Assembly (NCBI GenBank): GCA_949987705.1
Contig: OX465281.1
Span: forward strand, 106,132,266 to 106,196,265
Direction of reading: 5' to 3'
From: Thereva unica
Taxonomy: Eukaryota > Arthropoda > Insecta > Diptera > Therevidae
DNA length: 64,000 bases
Shown one piece after another: positions 45,193-54,466 of this stretch (positions within the stretch are counted from its first letter, which is position 1; each line of letters begins with the position of its first letter). The position numbers and the translations under genes are program-made. The notes below the pieces were generated by a model. That model was not told the origin of the DNA. It saw only the letters and a list, made by a program, of their open reading frames with translations, and ran no database searches.

Positions 45193-47732
45193 AAAAATGG
45201 AGAATTGTCATCGATTACAGAAAACTCAATGAGATCACTGTAGATGACAAATTCCCAATCCCCAATGTTGAAAACATATTAGATAAACTCGGTAGGGCAC
45301 AATATTTCACTACATTAGATTTAGCGAAGGGCTTTCACCAAATTCTAGTGAAAGAAGAAGATCGCAAAAAGACGGCCTTCTCCACACCTCAGGGGCATTA
45401 TGAATATCTGAGAATGCCCTTTGGCCTCAAAAATGCCCCCGCTACTTTTCAACGGTTGATGAATTTTGTTTTAAAAGAGTTTATCAACAAAATATGTGTC
45501 GTATATTTAGACGACATTTTGATATTTAGCACCACATTAGAGGAGCATGTCAATAGTATTAAACAGATACTTAATAAATTACGACTTCACAATTTAAAAA
45601 TTCAAGGCGACAAATGTAAATTTTTCGCTAAAGAAACTGAATACCTAGGTCATATTCTGACTCCTGAAGGCGTCAAACCTAATCCTAAAAAGGTAGAAGA
45701 CATTCTTAATCTGAAATTGCCACAAACTCAAAAACAAATAAAATCGTTTTTAGGTATAACTGGCTACTATAGAAAATTTATTAAAGATTATGCTAAAGTA
45801 GCTCAGCCAATGATCAAATATTTGAAAAAGAATATCAAAATTAATCTTGACGATGTCAATTACAGTATTGCCTTTGAGAAACTCAAAAGAAGCATTACAG
45901 AGGCTCCAGTATTAAAGTATCCGGAATTTAATAAAAAATTTCAATTAATAACTGATGCAAGTTCATATGCAATTGGAGCGATACTCCAACAAAATAACCA
46001 TCCTATATGTTTTGCCAGTAGGACTTTGAATGAACATGAACGTAAGTACTCAACGACCGAAAAAGAGTTATTAGCTATTGTTTGGTCTACGAATTATTTC
46101 AGGCCATATTTATATGGTGTAAAATTTGATCTTTTAACTGATCATCAACCACTTAAGTGGCTTCATACTAAAACTCAGGGAAAAGATGTTAATCCACGAC
46201 TTTATCGATGGTTGCTCAAATTGGGGGAGTATAATGTAAACATCGAATATATAAAAGGGAAAGAAAACAGGATAGCTGACTTTCTTAGTAGAATTAATGT
46301 TGATACAAATGAGATAAATGCAGTTGAGCAACCGAATGACAATTCTGAACATACTTGTCTACCAATGCAAAACAATGCTAGTAATACAAATGAAGCAATG
46401 GAAAATTCTGAAGAACTTTCCGGAATATCTATGCAAAATAACGCAGATACGACCGTTCACTCACAAACAGAAGATCTTCAAAATCATTTCCCGATATTGA
46501 ACACTGTAGTAAATCGTTTCAAAACACAAATTATATTGACAAATAATAAGATCAAAGAGTACGAAATAAAACATAAAAATAAGAAAATATATATCAGCCC
46601 TGAAGATTTAGATAATAATCTATCAGATATCTTGCGAAGAAACATCGTACCCGGAAAAATCGGCATTTATACAGAACTTAGTGACAATGAGTACAATAAA
46701 CTACAACAAAAAATAATATCTTTATATGATAGTATCAATAATATGAAATTTGTAAGATGTTCATTCCATGCTAAAGATATGGATAGTGAGGACGAAACAT
46801 ACAAACAAATACAAAAATATCATAAGTATGAAACGGGACATACAGGAATAAATGAAAATTACGAAGGATTGAAGAAGCATATATATTTTCCCAATCTCAA
46901 AGTTTTAATCCAAAAATATATTAACAACTGTGATGTTTGCAATCGGGTTAAATATGCAAGAAAACCAATAAAACAAAAATTCGCGTTAACCGAGAGTCCT
47001 GCAGATACAGGCCAAATTATTCATATGGATATATATACCAATTCCAAAGCTAATTTCTTGACCTTTATAGATAGGTTTTCAAAGTTTGCGACAGCCTTTT
47101 ATTTAGAAGATAGGACCAACCAAACTATAATAGAAAAATTACGTGAATATAAATCACAAAGAGGGCATTTTAACAAACTAATCACGGATAATGAATTTAA
47201 GAGCGTAAATATTAAGGATTACTTAAGAAAAGAAAACATAGAACTCCATTTAGTGAAATCTAATAACCATACCGGAAATGCAGATATTGAGCGTCTACAT
47301 AATACCCTGGCCGAAAGAATTAGAATTTTAGGTATAGAAGACAAACAATTAAATATAAAAGAAAAAATGTGTAAAGCCATCGAATGGTATAATAATAGTT
47401 ACCATTCTACCACAAAGGAAAAACCCATAAGAATACAAGAAGGAAAATGCGACAAAAAAGTTATTCAAAATAATATAAACAAAGAAAAAACTAGGTATAT
47501 AAATAAACTTAATCGTTATAGGGAAAATTATTCAGATGATAGACAAGAAGGTTATATTAAGAATTATAAGGGCGTTAGACATAAGGAAGTACCTAAGTTT
47601 ATTAAGAGTAGGCTAGAAAATGTACATACTAATAATATTAAAAGGAAAACCAAATTTTCAGGCCAAATGGATCATCAGGATATTGTTAATAACCTGGATG
47701 CTTATGGTAAGCCAAGGCCATGTAGTAATTGA
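45156..47732 (+). CDS. pol: Errantivirus B pol: RT, RNase H, integrase
   Basis: RT motifs are WRIVIDYRKLN, TTLDLAKGFHQI, RMPFGLKNAPATFQR and the catalytic YLDDILIF (about residue 118). RNase H follows (LITDASSYAIGAILQQ), then integrase with zinc finger (HTGINENYEG; CDVCNRVK) and D,D,E residues in HMDIYTNS, LITDNEF and GNADIERLHNT. The tail (NVHTNNIKR...) overlaps env. The catalytic residues are present; only the upstream one-base shift breaks the polyprotein. Confidence 0.93.
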   Translation: MDCSKKMDNSAVKKWRIVIDYRKLNEITVDDKFPIPNVENILDKLGRAQYFTTLDLAKGFHQILVKEEDRKKTAFSTPQGHYEYLRMPFGLKNAPATFQRLMNFVLKEFINKICVVYLDDILIFSTTLEEHVNSIKQILNKLRLHNLKIQGDKCKFFAKETEYLGHILTPEGVKPNPKKVEDILNLKLPQTQKQIKSFLGITGYYRKFIKDYAKVAQPMIKYLKKNIKINLDDVNYSIAFEKLKRSITEAPVLKYPEFNKKFQLITDASSYAIGAILQQNNHPICFASRTLNEHERKYSTTEKELLAIVWSTNYFRPYLYGVKFDLLTDHQPLKWLHTKTQGKDVNPRLYRWLLKLGEYNVNIEYIKGKENRIADFLSRINVDTNEINAVEQPNDNSEHTCLPMQNNASNTNEAMENSEELSGISMQNNADTTVHSQTEDLQNHFPILNTVVNRFKTQIILTNNKIKEYEIKHKNKKIYISPEDLDNNLSDILRRNIVPGKIGIYTELSDNEYNKLQQKIISLYDSINNMKFVRCSFHAKDMDSEDETYKQIQKYHKYETGHTGINENYEGLKKHIYFPNLKVLIQKYINNCDVCNRVKYARKPIKQKFALTESPADTGQIIHMDIYTNSKANFLTFIDRFSKFATAFYLEDRTNQTIIEKLREYKSQRGHFNKLITDNEFKSVNIKDYLRKENIELHLVKSNNHTGNADIERLHNTLAERIRILGIEDKQLNIKEKMCKAIEWYNNSYHSTTKEKPIRIQEGKCDKKVIQNNINKEKTRYINKLNRYRENYSDDRQEGYIKNYKGVRHKEVPKFIKSRLENVHTNNIKRKTKFSGQMDHQDIVNNLDAYGKPRPCSN

Positions 47733-49200
47733 AAGAATCGACACAAACTATGGGTATACCGAAATAAAATTGCAGGAAGTTGACATTGTGAAAAATTATG
47801 ATACCATATTACACATAATTAACCCCGTTGAAATTAAAAGTATAATAGATAATCTTGAAAGTATTATAAATCAAACAGACCTAAGTGAAAAAGATAAAAT
47901 AACATTAGAATATCAGATAAAGACAATACGAGGCAAAATTCAAACCTTAATTCCACATAAACAAAAAAGAGGATTAATTAATGTCGTAGGGACAATACAA
48001 AAATGGTTGTATGGAACAATGGACGATACGGACAGACAAGAAATTGAAGACCATCTTAAGGTAATAGATACTAATAACCACAACGCTATACAAAACTTAA
48101 ATTCGCAAGTCAGGATTAATCAGAACTTTAACGAAACTTTCAAGAAATTAAAAGGAGCAATTGAAAAAGATAGATCTATAATATTAAAAAAATTAAATGA
48201 AGTAGAAAATTATAATAGTGTTATATACAGACAAACAATATACATAGACTTTGTACTTAAACTAAAAATACTTCAAGACAATATCGAACATATACAAAAT
48301 AACATTCAGTCAGCAAGGCTAGGCATTATACATAGCAATATTTTAACGAATGAAGAAATTGTAGAATTCCATATTGATTTCCAAAAATTACAAAATATGA
48401 AACTTGGAGCCGTAATCGATAACTTTGAAAATATTATATTTATAATTAGATTGCCTAGAGAAGTAGTTACGTTACAGAAAACATTGTTAATTCCAATAAC
48501 TGATGATAATAATAGAGAGTTAGTATTTGACCCCCAAGAAATTGTAAAATTCCAAAATCAAACATACAGCTATGCTAAAGATAAAGATCTGAAAAATTTA
48601 AAAATTTATAATAGTTGCATAATGCAGAAAACCTGTATTAAAATATTTAACAATGTGTCTGAAATTATAGAATTAGAAGAAGGAATAGTTCTAGCAAAAA
48701 ATCAGAAGCAAGCTAAGTTCAGTAGCACTTGTGATGAACGCAAATTTGTTATGGATAGAAATTACTTAATAAGTTTTAATAATTGTACAATAAGAATTGA
48801 TAATTATATTTTGCAAAATAAACGTAAAGAGTTCAGGCAAAGCTTTACAATACCAAATTATTTAGAAAAAATTAAAGAGTCGAACAAAGATTTAATATTT
48901 GATGACATTTTGCTTGAACAAATTGAAAATATCAATGAAATTAAAGAAATAAAATATGAAAAGAAAAATCATTACATATATGGGAGTATTTTTACCATTA
49001 TAATCTTAGCTATAATAATAGTTACCATAATTTTAATTTTCAAGCATAAAAAATTAGAAATAAAGATTAAAAATAGGACTCAGGAGAACCTTCGATTAAA
49101 GGAGGGAGGAGTTATGTCAGCGGTTCTAAAAAGATCGCAGACAAACGAATCCGACACCCAACGTCCGGTAGTTGACAATTTTGAAGTCATGTTACATTAA
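47620..49200 (+). CDS. env: Errantivirus B envelope glycoprotein
   Basis: The frame overlaps pol by 113 bp and is presumably expressed from a spliced RNA, so the true start is uncertain. A furin-type KQKR site at 47959-47970 is followed by a fusion-peptide-like GLINVVG and TMDDTDRQ, as in other insect errantivirus F-type envelopes. A long helical ectodomain with several N-glycosylation sequons, a transmembrane segment at about 48977-49048 and a short basic tail follow. The last ~30 codons (from 49110) lie in the 3' LTR. No stop is seen; function is not claimed. Confidence 0.9.
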   Translation: MYILIILKGKPNFQAKWIIRILLITWMLMVSQGHVVIERIDTNYGYTEIKLQEVDIVKNYDTILHIINPVEIKSIIDNLESIINQTDLSEKDKITLEYQIKTIRGKIQTLIPHKQKRGLINVVGTIQKWLYGTMDDTDRQEIEDHLKVIDTNNHNAIQNLNSQVRINQNFNETFKKLKGAIEKDRSIILKKLNEVENYNSVIYRQTIYIDFVLKLKILQDNIEHIQNNIQSARLGIIHSNILTNEEIVEFHIDFQKLQNMKLGAVIDNFENIIFIIRLPREVVTLQKTLLIPITDDNNRELVFDPQEIVKFQNQTYSYAKDKDLKNLKIYNSCIMQKTCIKIFNNVSEIIELEEGIVLAKNQKQAKFSSTCDERKFVMDRNYLISFNNCTIRIDNYILQNKRKEFRQSFTIPNYLEKIKESNKDLIFDDILLEQIENINEIKEIKYEKKNHYIYGSIFTIIILAIIIVTIILIFKHKKLEIKIKNRTQENLRLKEGGVMSAVLKRSQTNESDTQRPVVDNFEVMLH

Positions 49201-49503
49201 AACCGAAGCTTCTCCTAAGTTCCAAGAATATTATTAAGATTCAGCATGAGAACGAAATGATAAATTCCTTCCCATGCATTTTTGCTAACTTAGCTCTTTT
49301 AGATAAAGATGCATCTTCTATTAAGAAGATTTAGATTAAGTCAGTTCTTAATTAACTTTCAAACCGGTCTGTCGGTTGCGGTCATCGCTGTAATATTTTA
49401 ATTATTCTTTTGGTAATAAATTTTAACTTACTTTTAAAAGTAAAGTGTTTTTTTATTTAATTAAATAATTTTTGGGCTATTCCTAAGAATAGCAAACAAA
49501 ACT
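49110..49503 (+). repeat. Errantivirus B 3' LTR
   Basis: It is the same length and, as far as I can see, the same sequence as the 5' LTR. It is preceded by the polypurine tract AAAGGAGGGAGG (49098-49109). Confidence 0.94.
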
Positions 49504-51224
49504 CGCGCAAAGGAGTTTTTCCATATGACTTCATCGATGGTTGGGATAAATTGGAGTGTAATAGTTTACCTAGCGTGGAGCATTTTTATAATAAAATGAT
49601 TGATGAGCCGATAACTGAAAAAGATTATGAACATGCGCAAAAAGTGTGGGAAAAATTTAACATTAAAAGCCTGGGAGAGCATTCAGATTTGTATTTAAAA
49701 ACAGATGTTCTTCTGCTGGCGGATATTTTTACAAATTTTAGAGCTATGGGACTGGAGACTTACAAACTTGACCCTGCACACGTCTTCACACTGCCTGGAT
49801 ATACATGGGCAGCGATGCTGTATTACACGGGAGTGCGCTTAGAAATGATAATGGATGTTGACATGCTTTTATTTATTGAAAAATCTTGCCGAGGGGGAAT
49901 TAGCCAATGCTGCTGCAGATATAGTGAAGCCAACAATAAATATATGAAAAACTTTAAACCGGATGAAGAAACTAAATATCTGATGTACTATGACGTGAAT
50001 AATTTATATGAATGGGCCATGTCGCAATCACTTCCAACCGGAAACTTTAAATGGATTGATAATGTTGATGTTATGAGTGTTGATGATAATTCACCGATCG
50101 GCTATATGTTGGAGGTAGATCTTGAATACCCGCAGGAGCTGCATAATTTGCATAAAGATTTTCCATTTTGCCCCACTCATTCAGCACCACCAGGATCAAA
50201 ACAAGGCAAACTTTTAACCACTTTACACACCAAAGAAAAATATGTTATACATTACCGCAACCTAAAACAATGTTTATCACATGGACTAATACTCAAGAAA
50301 ATTCATCGCATTCTGCAGTTCGATCAATCACCATGGCTTAAATCATATGTGGACTTAAATACAGATAAAAGGAAACAAGCCAAAAATGCCTACGAGAAGA
50401 ACCAATATATGAAAATAATTAATGCTGTTTTCGGAAAAACTATGGAAAATGTGCGAAAATATTCAAACATAAAACTATGTACAAAGTGGGAGGGGCGGTA
50501 TGGCGCTAGAAACCTCATTGCAGCACCGAATTTCCATAGTCGCGCAATTTTCAATGAAAATTTAGTAGCAGTTGAATTACGAAAGCTGGTAGTTAAATTC
50601 GATAAACCATTATACATTGGTATGGCGATTCTCGATATTTCTAAAATAGCACTGTACGAATTCCATTATGACTTTATGCTAAAAGAGTTGGATGCTGATA
50701 AATGCAAAATAATGTACATGGATACGGATTCATTAGTATATGAAATAAAAAATGTTGACATATACAATATTATGAAGAAAAACATAGATAAATTTGATAC
50801 TAGTGATTATCCTATGACCAACCAGTTTAATATGCCGCAAGCAAATAAAAAAGTTCCTGGATTGATGAAAGATGAATTAAATGGTCGAATAATGACATTG
50901 TTTGTAGGCTTAAGGTCTAAAATGTACTCCCTTGAAATAGATGGTGTTGATGAAGTGAAGAAAGCAAAAGGGGTAAAGAAGAACGTTGTGGCGAAAACTT
51001 TGCAGATTAGCGACTATATTGAATGTTTGCAAAATTCAAAAAGCAAGATAGCTGAGCAAAAAAGCATTCGTTCATATAGTCATAAAGTGTACACTTTAAA
51101 CCAAGCAAAGATCGCTTTAAACCCACAGGATGATAAACGCTGCATTATGGACAACGGGATCGACACTCTACCATGGGGACATTTTTCAGTGCAGCAGCAG
51201 CAAGAAGACATGGATGTAGAATAA
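49504..51224 (+). pseudogene. PolB, polymerase half (left arm)
   Basis: After errantivirus B, PolB resumes with KGVFPYDFIDGWDKLE. ExoIII (YLKTDVLLLADIF), palm motif A (YYDVNNLYEWAMSQSLP), motif B (NAYEKNQYMKIINAVFGKTM) and motif C (YMDTDSLVYEI, the metal-binding DTD) are all intact. The stop at 51222-51224 faces the end of the outward-transcribed central gene, originally only about 50 bp away; the 51272-52364 element now lies between. It differs from the right-arm copy at only a handful of residues. Confidence 0.9.
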
Positions 51225-51271
51225 AACTCACACAAGTGCAATATGTAAATAGTATGAATAAAAGAATAATT

Positions 51272-52364
51272 GAGGAGCGTCGGAACAAAAACCGATATGT
51301 CGCATTTTGGACATTTTTTTTTTTTCATTTTTTTCTGTTACAAAATGTTTAATTATACACCCTTAAGGAAAGAAATCAATTAAAAAACAGTTACATCCAT
51401 CTTAAAAAAAATATCAAAATACTGTGGTCAGATCAAAACCCGACAAATAAATTTTTAAATTCAACAGGTTCTTGTTGTTGGATTAAAAACCGATAATTCT
51501 TATTAAGTTTTACACAATTCAACAATGGTCGGTTCAAATTCCGATTAGGTACACGTTTACAAAGAAGCTTAATCTATTTTTCTATTCTTTTATTAAATCG
51601 ATTCCCAAAAAATATCTGAACGCTCTTCGTAAATACTTCGCCTTACCCTCACGTGATTGGGGCCCCTCCAGGGGAGCCCTGGTGCTCCATATTGTACCAA
51701 AAGTTGCGTTGGAGTGTCCTCTTTCCAACAAAGTCAAAATCATTAAAATTGGTTAATTAATTACTGAGAAAAGTGCATTTGAGTACTACACCGCTGCACA
51801 AAACTGCATGTTTATGCAAAAAAAAATCATCTCCGCCCCCATACATGTTAGGGGGGTGGTTGATGGCTCAAAATTTTCGTAAATTTCTCCTCTACACGGG
51901 AAGAATACATTCATTCACCTTAATTTAATATTAGTATAACATAATGCACTTAGTGCACCTCGATGCAGAAAAGTGCATTGGGGCCCCTCCACGGGAGCCC
52001 TGGTGCTCCATATTGTACCAAAAGTTGCGTTGGGGTGTCCTCTTTCCAACGCACTCAAAGTCATTAAAATCGGTTAATTAATTGCTGAGAAAAGAGATAT
52101 TTTTCCCATAAAAATGCTAAAAAAAACCGATATAACCAAATGATCGCGTCAAAAACCGATATATCCAAACTTGTCCCCCAAGTATCTCGCTATATTAAGT
52201 ATCTACCCTCCTTCAAGTTTCACACACCAATCGATGTCACTTTTACTGCAAATTGACATTCTATAATTTTCCACTTTTGTAACATTAAAAAATTTACAAG
52301 CTTTTTTTTAATTTGTGAAAAATGTGGTAAATGGTATATATCGGTTTTTGTTCCGACGCTCCTC
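51272..52364. mobile_element. 1.1-kb DNA transposon, 27-bp TIRs, TSD AATT
   Basis: GAGGAGCGTCGGAACAAAAA... (51272-51298) is the exact reverse complement of 52338-52364, with AATT on both sides (51268-51271, 52365-52368). The right arm keeps the empty site AGAATAATTATAACC. No transposase is encoded. The interior holds a ~120-bp direct repeat (51659-51780 and 51980-52100, GGGGCCCCTCCA.GGGAGCCC) and several AAAACCGATA-like motifs close to the ends that could bind a transposase. Confidence 0.95.
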
Positions 52365-52368
52365 AATT

Positions 52369-52819
52369 ATAACCTGTCTGTTTTATTTAAAAAATCCCTT
52401 ATTACAAAAACATTTTTCAGAGCACATCGGCCTTCGTGTATTATGCAGGATAAGAAGCCATTTGTTGTTGTTGTTGATAGTTTGGGGCATCCCTCTTCTT
52501 CTACATCATATATGGTTAGCTCCTCTCCAAATAATTCCTGAATCCATTGTTTCTTTCCAGCTCCTTTAACATAGCTTATTTTATCATGCAATAGATCTCC
52601 AACTGATTATAGTATGCGGTAGGGAATGTATCCATCACCCCATCTGAATCCATGGTGATTGTGTCTCAGCCACTCAACTTGTTTCTTTTTACAAGTATTG
52701 TTGAAAGCTGGCAGCAGCCACCATGGAGCAGGTGTGCAGGAAGGAGGAAGAAGTGAAAAAAGAAGTGCTCGTGTACGCTGGGAAGAGCTACAATGATATA
52801 CAGCTATGCTAATAAGCAT
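52369..52819 (-). pseudogene. Central gene, left copy (nonsense codon)
   Basis: Mirror copy of 53963-54421. The conserved part (RHNHHGFRWGDGYIPYR; YVKGAGKKQWIQELFG; CALKNVFVIRDFL) is readable on the minus strand, but a TAA in place of a TAT codon near 52605-52612 stops it after GYIPYRIL. The ACA/GTT repeat is shorter than in the right copy. Confidence 0.7.
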
Positions 52820-52844
52820 TTATATAGATCCTGACAGGTCAGTC

Positions 52845-53187
52845 AACCAGACAGACCAGCCAACCAGCCAGACAGACCAGCCAGACAGACCAGCCAGACA
52901 GACCAGCCAACCAGCCAGACAGACCAGCCAGACAGACAGACCCGCTAGACAGACCAGCCAGACAGACCAGCCAGACAGACCAGCCAACCAGCCAGACAGA
53001 CCAGCCAGACAGACAGACCAGCTAGACAGACCAGCCAGACAGACCAGCCAGACAGACCAGCCAGCCAGACAGACCAGCCAGACAGACCAGCCAGACAGAC
53101 CAGCCAACCAGCCAGACAGACCAGCCAGCCAGACAGACCAGCCAGACAGACCAGCCAGCCAGACAGACCAGCCAGACAGACCAGCCA
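52845..53187. repeat. Central tandem array, left (CCAGACAGACCAG)
   Basis: Units of CCAGACAGA alternate with CCAG and CCAACCAG blocks, nested in larger periods. Mirror image of 53297-53937 but about half as long. The array creates open frames on both strands (QTDQPDRPA, and WSVWLAGLSG) that are not genes. Confidence 0.95.
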
Positions 53188-53296
53188 AATTGATAAGGAC
53201 AGCCCCATGGGCAAAGGTCGATATCGAAAAGGCTTTGATGCATTCATGAGCCTATGAAGGAGCCCACCTAATCAGCTGGCCAGGTCTTTCAGCTCT
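53188..53296. other. Centre of the giant palindrome
   Basis: This is about 110 bp of single-copy sequence between the two arrays, including CCCCATGGG and TCGATATCGA short palindromes. It is the only part of the inverted duplication without a mirror partner, so it marks the axis. Confidence 0.75.
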
Positions 53297-53937
53297 GCCT
53301 GGCTGGTCTGCCTGGCTGGTCTGTCTGGCTGGTTGGCTGGTCTGTCTGGCTGGTCTGTCTGGCTGGCTGGTCTGTCTGGCTGGTCTGTCTGGCTGGTCTG
53401 TCTGGCTGGTCTGTCTAGCTGGTCTGTCTGTCTGGCTGGTCTGTCTGGCTGGTTGGCTGGTCTGTCTGGCTGGTCTGTCTGGCTGGTTGGCTGGTCTGTC
53501 TGGCTGGCTGGTCTGTCTGGCTGGTCTGTCTGGCTGGTCTGTCTGGCTGGTCTGTCTAGCTGGTCTGTCTGTCTGGCTGGTCTGTCTGGCTGGTTGGCTG
53601 GTCTGTCTGGCTGGTCTGTCTGGCTGGTCTGTCTGGCTGGTCTGTCTGGCTGGCTGGTCTGTCTGGCTGGTCTGTCTGGCTGGTCTGTCTGGCTGGTCTG
53701 TCTAGCTGGTCTGTCTGTCTGGCTGGTCTGTCTGGCTGGTTGGCTGGTCTGTCTGGCTGGTTGGCTGGTCTGTCTGGCTGGTCTGTCTGGCTGGTTGGCT
53801 GGTTTGTCTGGCTGGTCTGTCTGGCTGGTCTGTCTAGCGGGTCTGTCTGTCTGGCTGGTCTGTCTGGCTGGTTGGCTGGTCTGTCTGGCTGGTCTGTCTG
53901 GCTGGTCTGTCTGGCTGGTTGGCTGGTCTGTCTGGTT
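53297..53937. repeat. Central tandem array, right (CTGGTCTGTCTGG)
   Basis: Reverse-oriented copy of the left array, about 640 bp, with at least two higher-order repeats (for example TCTAGCTGGTCTGTCTGTCTGG recurring near 53414, 53564 and 53701). The length difference between sides shows independent expansion or contraction. Confidence 0.95.
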
Positions 53938-53962
53938 GACTGACCTGTCAGGATCTATATAA

Positions 53963-54421
53963 ATGCTTATTAGCATAGCTGTATATCATTGTAGCTCTTC
54001 CCAGCGTACACGAGCACTTCTTTTTTCACTTCTTCCTCCTTCCTGCACACCTGCTCCATGGTGGCTGCTGCCAGCTTTCAACAATACTTGTAAAAAGAAA
54101 CAAGTTGAGTGGCTGAGACACAATCACCATGGATTCAGATGGGGTGATGGATACATTCCCTACCGCACACTATATTCAGTTGGAGATCTATTGCATGATA
54201 AAATAATCTATGTTAAAGGAGCTGGAAAGAAACAATGGATTCAGGAATTATTTGGAGAGGAGCTAACCATATATGATGTAGAAGAAGAGGGAAGCCCCAA
54301 ACTATCAACAACAACAACAACAACAAATGGCTTCTTATCCTGCATAATACACGAAGGCCGATGTGCTCTGAAAAATGTTTTTGTAATAAGGGATTTTTTA
54401 AATAAAACAGACAGGTTATAA
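53963..54421 (+). CDS. Central gene, right copy, up to 152 aa
   Basis: The conserved portion begins about 54092 (KKKQVEWLRHNHHGFRWGDG) and includes IPYRTLYSVGDLLHDKIIYV, KGAGKKQWIQELFG and CALKNVFVIRDFL with C/H residues (SCIIHEGRC). This resembles the C-terminal half of an insect protein family often found with PolB elements (pattern HG..W..G.IPY, YVKG..K..W, C..H...CAL.NV); the family's N-terminal part is missing here, replaced by a segment shared with the PolB 5' region, so it may be a fragment. TATATAA lies at about 53955, with a TCATTG initiator 30 bp on. It converges on PolB with 46 bp between stops. Confidence 0.5.
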   Translation: MLISIAVYHCSSSQRTRALLFSLLPPSCTPAPWWLLPAFNNTCKKKQVEWLRHNHHGFRWGDGYIPYRTLYSVGDLLHDKIIYVKGAGKKQWIQELFGEELTIYDVEEEGSPKLSTTTTTTNGFLSCIIHEGRCALKNVFVIRDFLNKTDRL

Positions 54422-54466
54422 TTATTCTTTTATTCATACTATTTACATATTGCACTTGTGTGAGTT

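Larger units (their letters stand above)
42939..49503 (+). mobile_element. Errantivirus B, young full-length insertion
   Basis: The 6565-bp element is flanked by CGCG at 42935-42938 and 49504-49507, and the empty site CTCACGCGCAAAGGAG is present in the other arm near 56180. LTRs are 42939-43332 and 49110-49503, 394 bp each; I see no difference between them, so insertion is very recent. It carries primer site, gag, pol, env and polypurine tract (49098-49109). It resembles the 17.6/297 group. Two lesions disable this copy: a nonsense codon in gag and a frameshift in pol. Confidence 0.96.

Noticed and set aside
53200..53300. Palindrome as a hairpin-read assembly artefact
   Set aside because: The arms carry different insertions and different small lesions, which an artefact would not produce. 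Joining of two separate loci at the array is not excluded.
52806..53976. QTDQPDRPA-type and WSVWLAGLSG-type proteins in the palindrome centre
   Set aside because: Both are translations of the CCAGACAGA array in mirrored orientation; the same low-complexity frames appear on both strands.
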